Assembly (NCBI GenBank): GCA_948468495.1
Contig: CAOKJI010000063.1
Location: forward strand, 1-7,952
DNA from: an uncultured Dorea sp.
GTDB taxonomy: Bacteria; Bacillota_A; Clostridia; Lachnospirales; Lachnospiraceae
DNA: 7,952 nucleotides
Reading direction: 5' to 3'
The position numbers were made by a program, and so were the translations under genes. The notes under the pieces were generated by a model. That model was not told where the DNA came from, did no database searches, and saw only the letters and a program-made list of their open reading frames with translations. This document shows positions 1 to 5,360 of this stretch, in pieces. Within the stretch, counting starts at the first letter, position 1. Every line of letters begins with the position of its first letter.

Positions 1-896
1 TCTGTTTCCACCAGCTTAAGACACTTCAGCATACCGAGCATTTTCCTCAGTTTCGTCAGACGTTCCACATAATTCTCAAACAGCTCCCTGCCCTGTCCGT
101 CAAGCATCCGAACACAATTGTCAATACTTGCCATCAGGATATAGGACGGACTGGAGGACTGCAGCATATCCAGATAACGGAAAATTCTCCTTCGGTCCGC
201 TATCTCTCCCTGCACATGCAGAAGCGCGGTCTGTGTTAATGAGGGTAACGTCTTATGCACACTGTGAATTACAACATCGGCTCCCCCTGCAAGCGCATTC
301 ATCCCAAAATACGGATGAAATCCGAGATGCGACCCATGAGCCTCATCAACAATCAACGGAATCCCATATTCATGAACCACATCAGCAATTCCCCTTATAT
401 CGGAAATCACTCCCTCGAAAGTCGGAGATACAATCACAACTGCCCGTATGTCTGAACACGCCATAAGCGCAGTTCTCACTGCGCTTACAGAAATATCCAT
501 ATTCATATGAAGACTGGCCTCAAATTCCGGATACAAATATACCGGTTTCAGCTCATTCAGATATATCGCATGATAGACAGACTTGTGGCAATGCCGCGCC
601 ACCAGTATCCGTTCTCCCTTACATGTACTGCCAAGAATCGCACTTAAGATTCCCGCCGTACTTCCATTCACCAGGTATCTGCTTTCCTCCGCCCCGTACA
701 CCTTCGCTGCCAGCCTTTGAGCCTCCTTAAGAATCCCATTCGAATGATGCAGATCATCAAATCCCTCTATCTCTGTAATATCAATCTCATAAGGAAGCCT
801 GACGCCGCCTGGCGCACGCCTCTTATGCCCCGGCATATGGAAACCATAATAATCAGACGCGCTATATTCTACAAGTCGACTATACAATCCATTCAT
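1..896 (-). CDS. Orn/Lys/Arg decarboxylase-family PLP enzyme, partial (C-terminus off the left edge)
   Basis: Reading leftward from ATG at 896-894, the frame is open for 298 codons to the window edge; family members are roughly 450-490 residues, so the C-terminal third is missing. Residues 19-25 (FHMPGHK) are the N-terminal signature of the Orn/Lys/Arg decarboxylase group. VNGSTAG (about 76-82) fits the PLP-phosphate loop, His102/His104 the ring-stacking position, VDEAHG (183-188) supplies the Asp that contacts the pyridine nitrogen, and HSVHKT (211-216) supplies the Schiff-base Lys215. Known family chemistry is PLP-dependent decarboxylation of a basic amino acid to a diamine or agmatine in the cytoplasm; which substrate is used here cannot be read from the sequence. 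An in-frame TAG upstream excludes an earlier start. The GGAG ribosome site is somewhat far (16 bases) from the ATG. The 5' leader carries repeats described separately. Family assignment is secure, substrate is open. Confidence 0.92.
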   Translation of the reverse strand, partial: MNGLYSRLVEYSASDYYGFHMPGHKRRAPGGVRLPYEIDITEIEGFDDLHHSNGILKEAQRLAAKVYGAEESRYLVNGSTAGILSAILGSTCKGERILVARHCHKSVYHAIYLNELKPVYLYPEFEASLHMNMDISVSAVRTALMACSDIRAVVIVSPTFEGVISDIRGIADVVHEYGIPLIVDEAHGSHLGFHPYFGMNALAGGADVVIHSVHKTLPSLTQTALLHVQGEIADRRRIFRYLDMLQSSSPSYILMASIDNCVRMLDGQGRELFENYVERLTKLRKMLGMLKCLKLVET

Positions 897-920
897 AAAT
901 ATCTTATAATTTCTCCAATC

Positions 921-985
921 CTTCTAAACTTTGCTGCTACTCCGTTTACAATGATTTCTAAACGTTACTGTTCACTCCGTTTACA
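921..985. repeat. Two-copy imperfect direct repeat, 34-bp period
   Basis: The unit at 921-950 and the unit at 955-985 share TTCTAAAC at their left end and ACTCCGTTTACA at their right end, with a partly matching centre (TTTGCTG against GTTACTG). They lie in the spacer and probable leader between the membrane-protein gene and the decarboxylase. A weaker third relative may start at 991 (CTCTAAGCTTC). The second copy contains the hairpin at 964-990. No protein reading is suggested. It could be a dispersed intergenic element or a duplicated regulatory site. Confidence 0.7.
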
Positions 986-990
986 GTAAC
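964..990. repeat. Perfect 8-bp inverted repeat (hairpin) in the decarboxylase leader
   Basis: GTTACTGT (964-971) and ACAGTAAC (983-990) are perfect reverse complements around an 11-base loop. There is no T-run on either side, so it does not look like an intrinsic terminator. In the decarboxylase transcript it would sit about 70-95 bases before the start codon. Operator, RNA-stability hairpin or part of a mobile repeat are all possible. Confidence 0.7.
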
Positions 991-1019
991 CTCTAAGCTT
1001 CTTTAGCAGCTCTATTTAT

Positions 1020-1048
1020 ATCTTAACAGTTTACGAAGGTTTTATCAA
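1020..1048 (-). promoter_or_regulatory. Candidate sigma-A promoter for the decarboxylase
   Basis: On the minus strand TTGATA (1048-1043) is followed after exactly 17 bases by TAAGAT (1025-1020). The -35 element overlaps the TGA stop of the upstream 413-residue gene. A start near 1013 would give a leader of about 115 bases carrying the direct repeat and hairpin. The -10 matches the consensus at four of six positions, so this is a moderate call. Confidence 0.4.
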
Positions 1049-2286
1049 GCTAAAAACTCCTCCAGGATTTCCCTTATCAGTACTTCCTTGGAAAGAGCGC
1101 CCATCTGCTTGTCCTCTTTCTGTTCTGCCGCCGTCTCACCCGCTTCTGCCGCAAGCATCCCCGCCGCTCTCTCCGCCGCCGCTTCTGCATTTCTTTCCAC
1201 AGCCTTCTCAGCCAGACGTTCCGCAAGCTGCTGCTCCTTCTTTCTTCCACGCGCAGTTTTCTTTCCCTTTGATTCTGAGGCTTTTGCTTCCTTCACGCCT
1301 ACATCTGCCCATTTGGTATCTGCCACCGCTGTCTCTACAATATTTTCCATTAGCTTTTCGGAAATCCTCTCTACCCGGCTGTCCATATCGCGGTCTCTGC
1401 TGCTATGTCCCCGCTCATTATCTGTCTGTTCCATCACAGTCCCTGCCGGTCTCTCCATCTGACGGTCTACAGATTGTTTTGCAGCGTCATCCGACCAGTT
1501 TTCCAGCTGACTATCCACAGCCCGCTCTTCTGCGTCATTGCGTCTTTCCCTTCGGTTATCAATCACCCTTTCGCCCCGGCTGTCTACTGCATACTCCCTG
1601 CGTTCTGCCATCCTAAGTCCCTCCGGCGCTGTTCCAGCCTCCGGGGCCCGATAAGGTTCTGGGGACTGATAGGGTTCCGGCATCACTGGCGGCAAAATCT
1701 CCGGCGTATTTGTCGGAGCGGGAACTTCTTCTCTGGGTCTCGGTCGCTCCGGATTATTCAATTCCCTGTTCTTCTCAAACTTACGCGCACAGAAATTATC
1801 CAGATAATCCACCATATACGTGCGGATAACGTTCAGGCAATACTCCTCATCCATAGCCACCCGCATCAAAAAAAGCAGAATCCCGATTGCTGCGCCGCCG
1901 CCTGCGCTCTGCAGAACAAAATCAGTCATTCCCATAAACGCATACTCAATCCCCGCGCCCACAAGTCCGGCCAGAAGACACCCCCAGGCCGCCGCCCGTT
2001 CCAGCCTTCTCCAACTGTGAAGGCGGATTCTCATAATCCGATACTCATATATGTATTTCTCTACGAATACCTCCACATTCTGTACCCGGTCGCTGACCAT
2101 GCATGTATGCTCATATTTCGCCCGCACCAGCCGCATCAGTGAATGAGAACTCTTCCCCATATTCCCCGCCGCTTTCATAAGACTCTTCAGCGAAATGCTG
2201 ACCACACATTTACTGATTACCCCGACAAACGCAAAAACGCCTATTAGGACAAGCAGAAGACGCCTGTCCATGTTTACTTCCAACAT
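1045..2286 (-). CDS. Conserved membrane protein with long repetitive charged C-terminal tail, function unknown
   Basis: 413 residues from ATG at 2286, preceded by an excellent AAGGAGGG site about 8 bases away. Hydrophobic segments lie at about 10-28, 98-118 and 122-142. The loop between the first two is rich in Lys and Arg, which suggests it is cytoplasmic, with an outward N-terminus and a cytoplasmic tail (inference). Residues 50-90 (RLVRAKYEH, VSDRVQNVE, EKYIYEYR) look like the conserved core; I associate this layout with uncharacterised Lachnospiraceae membrane proteins but cannot name a family. The tail has a Pro-rich stretch with PEPYQS/PEPYRA/PEAGTA hexads (203-223), an octad repeat of the VDSRxER type (233-307), a Lys/Arg-rich patch (about 334-350) and an Ala/Glu-rich probable helix (353-390). 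It has its own likely promoter and is not tightly coupled to mtnN. No catalytic motif is visible. Confidence 0.85.
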   Translation of the reverse strand: MLEVNMDRRLLLVLIGVFAFVGVISKCVVSISLKSLMKAAGNMGKSSHSLMRLVRAKYEHTCMVSDRVQNVEVFVEKYIYEYRIMRIRLHSWRRLERAAAWGCLLAGLVGAGIEYAFMGMTDFVLQSAGGGAAIGILLFLMRVAMDEEYCLNVIRTYMVDYLDNFCARKFEKNRELNNPERPRPREEVPAPTNTPEILPPVMPEPYQSPEPYRAPEAGTAPEGLRMAERREYAVDSRGERVIDNRRERRNDAEERAVDSQLENWSDDAAKQSVDRQMERPAGTVMEQTDNERGHSSRDRDMDSRVERISEKLMENIVETAVADTKWADVGVKEAKASESKGKKTARGRKKEQQLAERLAEKAVERNAEAAAERAAGMLAAEAGETAAEQKEDKQMGALSKEVLIREILEEFLA

Positions 2287-2312
2287 AATTCTTACCCTCC
2301 TTCTTTGATACG

Positions 2313-2318
2313 ATTATA
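2313..2318 (-). promoter_or_regulatory. Candidate -10 box for the 413-residue membrane protein gene
   Basis: A perfect TATAAT lies on the minus strand 27 bases upstream of the start codon and just before the AAGGAGGG site. No convincing -35 lies 16-18 bases further upstream (best is CTACCC-like), so either an activator is needed or the match is fortuitous. The phased TGTC motifs at 2411-2448 are about 95-130 bases upstream of it. Confidence 0.4.
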
Positions 2319-2410
2319 ACCGAATCAGAAAAAGAGGGTAGAAAAATCGTTTTCCATATTTCGCATATAATTTTCCGAAACGTGCCGCTCTTTGGCGAAC
2401 CAGCCATACC

Positions 2411-2448
2411 TTGTCAGAAGTTGTCGTCCAGATTGTCACAAGATGTCA
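2411..2448. repeat. Four TGTC motifs spaced about one helical turn apart
   Basis: TTGTC occurs at 2411, 2421 and 2433, and ATGTC at 2443, so the TGTC cores start at 2412, 2422, 2434 and 2444, with spacings of 10, 12 and 10 bases. The third is the centre of a 9-base palindrome (TTGTCACAA, 2433-2441). The array lies in the 185-base spacer between mtnN and the membrane-protein gene. It could be a binding array for a regulator contacting one face of the helix, but no known site is matched. Confidence 0.4.
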
Positions 2449-2471
2449 CTCATCCTTCCGGTATCATCCGG

Positions 2472-3164
2472 CTAAATTCTGGCCGTCAGATTCTTCACAA
2501 GCCTTACGCTGTGCTCAATTGCCTTCTTCTCAAAGGTCGGATAATCCTCCGACGCGCTTCCGTCCGCCTTGTCAGAAATAGCACGAATAATGACACACGA
2601 AACTTTGTTCAGGTATGCCGCATGAGCAATTGCCGCGCCCTCCATCTCTGTGCATAATCCACCGAAATTCTCTGCTATCTTCTCTTTCACTTCGTCTGAC
2701 GCCACAAACTGGTCCCCGCTTACCACTCTTCCGGTAAAGGTATGAATGTCAGGATTCGCCTCCGCATTCGCCTCCGCCGCCAGCCGGACCAGCCGCTCAT
2801 CTGCCGGGAATGAAAGTACACCCATCCGAGGCACCTCGCCCAGTGGATACCCAAACGCCACTGCATCCATATCATGGTAAAGCGCATCGGTAGAGATTAC
2901 CATATCGCCAATATTAATTCTTGCATCCAGAGAACCAGCAATCCCCGTATTAATCAAAACATCCGCCTGAAACTCCGATACAAGAATCTGTGCGCAGATT
3001 CCTGCGTTCACCTTCCCGATACCGCTGCGTACCACTGTAACATCCCTGCCCCCAAGCTTTCCGCGAAAGAATGTCATGCCCGCACGTTCTTCTGTCGCCT
3101 CTGTTTCCATTGATTCCTTCAAAGCGGCAACTTCTTCATCCATAGCTCCAATAATTCCAATCAT
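2472..3164 (-). CDS. mtnN: 5'-methylthioadenosine/S-adenosylhomocysteine nucleosidase
   Basis: 230 residues, close to the 232 of the E. coli enzyme. It cleaves the glycosidic bond of methylthioadenosine, S-adenosylhomocysteine and 5'-deoxyadenosine, releasing adenine and the ribose part; this removes product inhibitors of methylation, polyamine synthesis and radical-SAM chemistry. The N-terminus (GIIGAMDEEV) carries the catalytic acid Glu11 (E. coli Glu12). The purine nucleosidase core shows SGIGKVNAG (47-55) and NTGIAGSLD (72-80), TEMEGAA (172-178) gives the ribose-binding Glu173-Met174-Glu175, and RAISDKAD (194-201) gives catalytic Asp198. All key residues are intact. The start is set by AGGAGG with an 8-base spacer. 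The Rpn nuclease gene ends only 20 bases upstream in the same direction, so mtnN may depend on read-through from it; a TATATA with a TGG extension overlapping the Rpn stop is the only local promoter hint. Confidence 0.97.
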   Translation of the reverse strand: MIGIIGAMDEEVAALKESMETEATEERAGMTFFRGKLGGRDVTVVRSGIGKVNAGICAQILVSEFQADVLINTGIAGSLDARINIGDMVISTDALYHDMDAVAFGYPLGEVPRMGVLSFPADERLVRLAAEANAEANPDIHTFTGRVVSGDQFVASDEVKEKIAENFGGLCTEMEGAAIAHAAYLNKVSCVIIRAISDKADGSASEDYPTFEKKAIEHSVRLVKNLTARI

Positions 3165-3184
3165 CTTATTTTCCTCCTGAGTCT

Positions 3185-3430
3185 TTATATACCAAACATC
3201 TTCCTTGTGCTTTCCACTTCTTCTACGCTGCAGCCAACTTCCTCTGCTACTTGTCCACTGGTCAAATCAGGATTCCTCTTAACGGTCTGAAATATCCTTC
3301 CTGTTAAAAAAATCCCTTCCTGTTTCCCTTTCTGCAACCCTTTCTGCATTCCTTCCAGCATTCCCTGTTGTTTTGCCTCCTGCTGCTTCACCTGAATATC
3401 TTCCTCATAACTATACTCTGCAATCAGCAT
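3185..3430 (-). CDS. Possible internal-start product: free C-terminal domain of the Rpn protein (81 residues)
   Basis: Inside the Rpn gene, ATG at 3430-3428 (residue 239) is preceded by GAGGTG at 3442-3437, a ribosome binding site at good spacing and clearly better than either candidate start of the full-length gene. Translation would yield residues 239-319: the MLIAEYSYEED segment, the GxxxG repeat and the terminal HTH-like stretch, without the nuclease core. In E. coli, Rpn genes are known to make such small intragenic proteins (RpnS), which block the toxic full-length nuclease. Whether clostridial Rpn genes do this is not established, and the codons here are also constrained by the parent frame. 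Confidence 0.3.
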   Translation of the reverse strand: MLIAEYSYEEDIQVKQQEAKQQGMLEGMQKGLQKGKQEGIFLTGRIFQTVKRNPDLTSGQVAEEVGCSVEEVESTRKMFGI

Positions 3431-4144
3431 GTTCGTCACCTCGCTTCCCTTACGCTCCAGATACTCCGCCAGTATTCCTTTCTCAATGCATTCTTTAATC
3501 GCTTTCTTAATAGCATCTTCCTCTTGCGAATACTTTCTTACTGTATTGATAAATTCGCTGTATTCTCTTAATATTCCGCACTTATCTAGCAACCCATGCG
3601 CTTTGTCCGAATTTATATTAATTACCTTTACTTTTAATTCCACTGAATTTTCTTCTGCCGAATTCGTAAAAGCATCTGTTAGGGATAACACCTGCTCCAA
3701 GGGTTGTTCCTGTCTCCCGTTGTAAAATGTATAAAACTCCGGCGTCGGTATCTTAACCAGCGTCGTTCTGTACCTTGCCTTCTTATCCACTAACTGCTCA
3801 TATGCTCTTCCCACATACAGCAGGCATCGCAGCGGCATATTCGGATTTACCGTACTTTGATGCTCGCCAAATACGAGCACCTTTCCGTTTACCTCAAATG
3901 ATATATCATTCTTAAAATTCTTATACAGTACCTCCTCTATCTTAATCTTATGAACAATTTCTTCATCCTGATAATCTGTATCATGTAACGCATTATATAA
4001 ACTCAGCAGATTCCTCTTCGCTGTTATGTCCTGGTAGAAGAGATCTACGAAGAGACTGTCCTTATGTTCACGGTTTTCTTTCTCCAAATCTGATACCTGT
4101 CCTTTCTTTAATTTAATCCTATCATACTTTATTTTTGGTTGCAA
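3185..4144 (-). CDS. Rpn-family PD-(D/E)XK nuclease (recombination-promoting nuclease / putative transposase)
   Basis: 319 residues if read from TTG at 4144. An in-frame TAA lies directly before that TTG and no ATG is available in the first 80 residues, so the true start may instead be TTG at 4087 (300 residues), which has AAAGGA 12 bases upstream; neither site is strong. The N-terminal block KDSLFVDLF (28-36) and the nuclease core NDISFEV (79-85), GEHQSTVNPNMPLR (93-106) match the clostridial Rpn/TIGR01784-type proteins. Asp80, Glu94 and Gln96 would be the PD-(D/E)XK acids plus the usual Gln in place of Lys. The C-terminal region holds a perfect GxxxG repeat (glycines at 261, 265, 269, 273, 277) and a short helix-turn-helix-like tail (294-319). 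E. coli relatives are RecA-independent recombination-promoting DNA endonucleases, some with anti-phage action. It is intact except for the unclear start, and it lies between mtnN and a divergent TSCPD gene. Confidence 0.85.
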   Translation of the reverse strand: MQPKIKYDRIKLKKGQVSDLEKENREHKDSLFVDLFYQDITAKRNLLSLYNALHDTDYQDEEIVHKIKIEEVLYKNFKNDISFEVNGKVLVFGEHQSTVNPNMPLRCLLYVGRAYEQLVDKKARYRTTLVKIPTPEFYTFYNGRQEQPLEQVLSLTDAFTNSAEENSVELKVKVININSDKAHGLLDKCGILREYSEFINTVRKYSQEEDAIKKAIKECIEKGILAEYLERKGSEVTNMLIAEYSYEEDIQVKQQEAKQQGMLEGMQKGLQKGKQEGIFLTGRIFQTVKRNPDLTSGQVAEEVGCSVEEVESTRKMFGI

Positions 4145-4153
4145 TTATGTTTC

Positions 4154-4163
4154 TGACATGTCA
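4154..4163. promoter_or_regulatory. Perfect 10-bp palindrome between divergent rpn and TSCPD genes
   Basis: TGACATGTCA is a perfect palindrome. It lies 10 bases upstream of the -35 box of the TSCPD promoter and 10 bases upstream of the candidate TTG start of the Rpn gene. The position suits an operator acting on either gene, but a single short palindrome is weak evidence and no regulator family is recognised. Confidence 0.3.
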
Positions 4164-4173
4164 TTGCCTTTTA

Positions 4174-4202
4174 TTGACTTCATACTTACATATTGCTATA
4201 AT
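4174..4202 (+). promoter_or_regulatory. Strong sigma-A promoter of the TSCPD gene
   Basis: TTGACT (4174-4179), a spacer of exactly 17 bases and a perfect TATAAT (4197-4202) with an upstream TGC extension make this the best promoter in the window. Initiation near 4209 would give a leader of about 24 bases ending in AAAGGAGGA (4217-4225). This also shows that the open frame beginning with an ATG at 4158 is not translated from there, because its first codons are promoter DNA. Confidence 0.85.
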
Positions 4203-4232
4203 TCCTGTAAGCCAACAAAGGAGGATACTATT

Positions 4233-4475
4233 ATGGTATACAAAACGCAGGGAACCTGTTCACAGGCAATCCAGTTAGAATTAGATGGTGATATTATTAA
4301 ATCTGTAGAATTTGTCGGAGGCTGCTCCGGCAACACCCAGGGCGTTGCATCTCTGGTGCAGGGTATGAAGGCAGAAGAAGCTATCGCCAGACTAGAAGGC
4401 ATCCGATGCGGATTCAAGCCCACTTCCTGTCCGGACCAGCTTGCAAAGGCATTGAAACTTGCTCTTGCAGAATAA
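4233..4475 (+). CDS. TSCPD domain-containing small protein (TIGR03905-like)
   Basis: 80 residues, essentially one complete TSCPD domain. The start is ATG at 4233, 7 bases after AAAGGAGGA and downstream of the promoter. Cysteines lie in GTCSQ (Cys9), GGCSGN (Cys31), IRCGF (Cys59) and TSCPDQL (Cys66); the last block is the signature that names the domain. The same domain occurs at the C-terminus of B12-dependent ribonucleotide reductases, where its cysteines are thought to take part in metal or redox chemistry; the role of the free small proteins is unknown. No signal peptide or membrane segment, so cytoplasmic. It is a single-gene unit with a strong promoter and a strong terminator, which suggests abundant constitutive expression (inference). 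Confidence 0.9.
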   Translation: MVYKTQGTCSQAIQLELDGDIIKSVEFVGGCSGNTQGVASLVQGMKAEEAIARLEGIRCGFKPTSCPDQLAKALKLALAE

Positions 4476-4807
4476 ACAATACTTCATTTAAATTCTTATC
4501 AAAGAAAAAAAGAGACTCTGGATAAGCAGTCTCTTTTTTTCTGTAAATCCGGTTATCAAGTTCTCTTTCCCCACTGGAATAAATTTTTGAATACCGCATT
4601 TCCTCTTAAGCTTTTTCCGAGGCATGCTATTAAGCAGCTTGTTTTCCCTTATGTCAAAATTCAGAGTCCTAAAGCGGGCCCACAACTGCCTAAATCTGGC
4701 ATGAGGGTTCTTTAATATTCGTAAATTTATAAGGCTGCTGCTCCTTTTGTCATTAGCACTCCAGCAAATTATAAAGAATTATGATATTTGACGAGCGGGA
4801 CGACGCG
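4476..4807. other. 332-base spacer between convergent genes; mostly uninterpreted
   Basis: The left part holds the bidirectional terminator 4505-4540, and the right end holds a GC-rich hairpin overlapping the stop of the DUF6147-like gene. Between about 4541 and 4788 I see no convincing gene, RNA or mobile element. A minus-strand frame stays open for about 97 codons (about 4778 to 4488) with no ATG before residue 57 and no well-placed ribosome binding site, and it runs back through the terminator of the TSCPD gene. It could be a relic or chance. A TTGACA at 4657-4652 on the minus strand has no good -10 partner. Confidence 0.5.
4505..4540. terminator. Bidirectional intrinsic terminator (TSCPD and DUF6147-like genes)
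   Basis: AGAGACT (4511-4517) pairs with AGTCTCT (4528-4534) around a 10-base loop, and the stem is extended by an A-run on the left (4505-4510) pairing with a T-run on the right (4535-4540), 13 pairs in all. The A-run/T-run symmetry lets it work in both directions. It lies 29 bases past the TSCPD stop and would also stop leftward transcripts from the DUF6147-like gene. Confidence 0.9.
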
Positions 4808-4810
4808 TCA
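4789..4810 (-). terminator. Weak hairpin at the 3' end of the DUF6147-like gene
   Basis: TGACG (4789-4793) and CGTCA (4806-4810) pair, with a further GCG/CG pairing inside interrupted by single mismatches. The element includes the TGA stop of the gene. On the minus strand it is followed by an AT-rich stretch but not a true T-run, so it may be a 3' stabilising hairpin or a weak terminator, with the real stop at 4505-4540. Confidence 0.3.
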
Positions 4811-5293
4811 TTCGGGCACCTCCACGTATAGGCCATCTGTAGTTGAGCTACTCATGTCCCCATCTGCAGAATGAGTACACAAAACACGATAATACCAACC
4901 ACCTTCCACCTCCAGTTTTTTACTGGTGCTTACAAGATCCGCATTCGTATTTTCTTTATGCCAAGTTGAAACAACCTCCCATTCCTCGTCCTCCCACTTA
5001 GCACGTTCCACAATCACAGAAACCTGTATGGATTTACAAGTATGTTCTCCGATTGTAGTCCCACCTGCATAAATAACTCCCGGACTGGCAACTCTTAACT
5101 TCGAATAACCAATTTGCAGATGCTCTCCCCTCGTAATCTTAGTATCTGTCCCGATAGACTCTGTCTCGTTAGTCAGATAAGAGCCATCCAACATCGGCCG
5201 ATTGTCAGACGCTTTCGAATCCAACCCTGTACTCATCATAAGACCGAACATCAACACCAAGGCGAAGATACCAGATACTACCCGTTTCCTCAT
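4808..5293 (-). CDS. Secreted DUF6147-like protein
   Basis: 161 residues from ATG at 5293. Longer readings from ATG 5323 or TTG 5335 add residues before the signal peptide and lack a ribosome site. Residues 1-29 form a classical signal peptide: Arg-Lys-Arg, a hydrophobic core (about 5-23) and a likely cut after SKA. The mature part of about 132 residues begins MLDGSYLTNE (34-43) and carries TKITRG, YAGGTTIGEHT (75-85), VERAKWEDEEWE (95-106), WHKENTNAD (111-119) and GGWYYRVLCTHS (131-142), the pattern I recall for DUF6147 proteins of gut Clostridia. Two cysteines in the mature part (86 and 139) could form a disulphide. No enzymatic motif; beta-rich by look. It follows the DUF4367-like gene by 67 bases in the same direction, with no clear promoter between them, so the pair is probably one transcript. 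Function unknown; export is well supported. Confidence 0.82.
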   Translation of the reverse strand: MRKRVVSGIFALVLMFGLMMSTGLDSKASDNRPMLDGSYLTNETESIGTDTKITRGEHLQIGYSKLRVASPGVIYAGGTTIGEHTCKSIQVSVIVERAKWEDEEWEVVSTWHKENTNADLVSTSKKLEVEGGWYYRVLCTHSADGDMSSSTTDGLYVEVPE

Positions 5294-5298
5294 CGCAT

Positions 5299-5303
5299 TC
5301 CTT
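5299..5303 (-). promoter_or_regulatory. Ribosome binding site deciding the DUF6147-like start
   Basis: AAGGA at 5303-5299 lies 5 bases before ATG 5293. The stronger-looking AGGAGG at 5320-5315 is 21 bases from that ATG and lies just inside the upstream ATG at 5323, so it cannot serve that ATG. Together with the signal-peptide layout this favours the 5293 start. Confidence 0.55.
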
Positions 5304-5360
5304 ATAATTTCCTGCCTCCTCATATATATAGACAACTGAACTTACAAAATCCATCGGTTT

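Noticed and set aside
1405..2142. Plus-strand open frame of 245 codons across the membrane-protein gene
   Set aside because: It lies opposite a minus-strand gene with a strong ribosome site, membrane segments and organised repeats; its own translation is Ser/Pro/His-rich and has no ribosome site.
2210..2407. Minus-strand 65-codon frame overlapping the start of the membrane-protein gene
   Set aside because: Its AAGG motif is only one base from the ATG, it overlaps the real start in another frame, and the product resembles nothing.
4158..4232. Upstream extension of the TSCPD protein by 25 residues
   Set aside because: The extension is the promoter itself (TTGACT to TATAAT), and a strong ribosome site serves the ATG at 4233.
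4414..4685. Two short minus-strand frames (61 and 65 codons) as genes
   Set aside because: They run through the terminator stem and the TSCPD 3' end and have no good start signals; kept only as a possible relic.
4541..4788. Riboswitch, T-box or small RNA in the spacer
   Set aside because: No recognised conserved core, no ordered hairpins, and no promoter with a good -10 partner.
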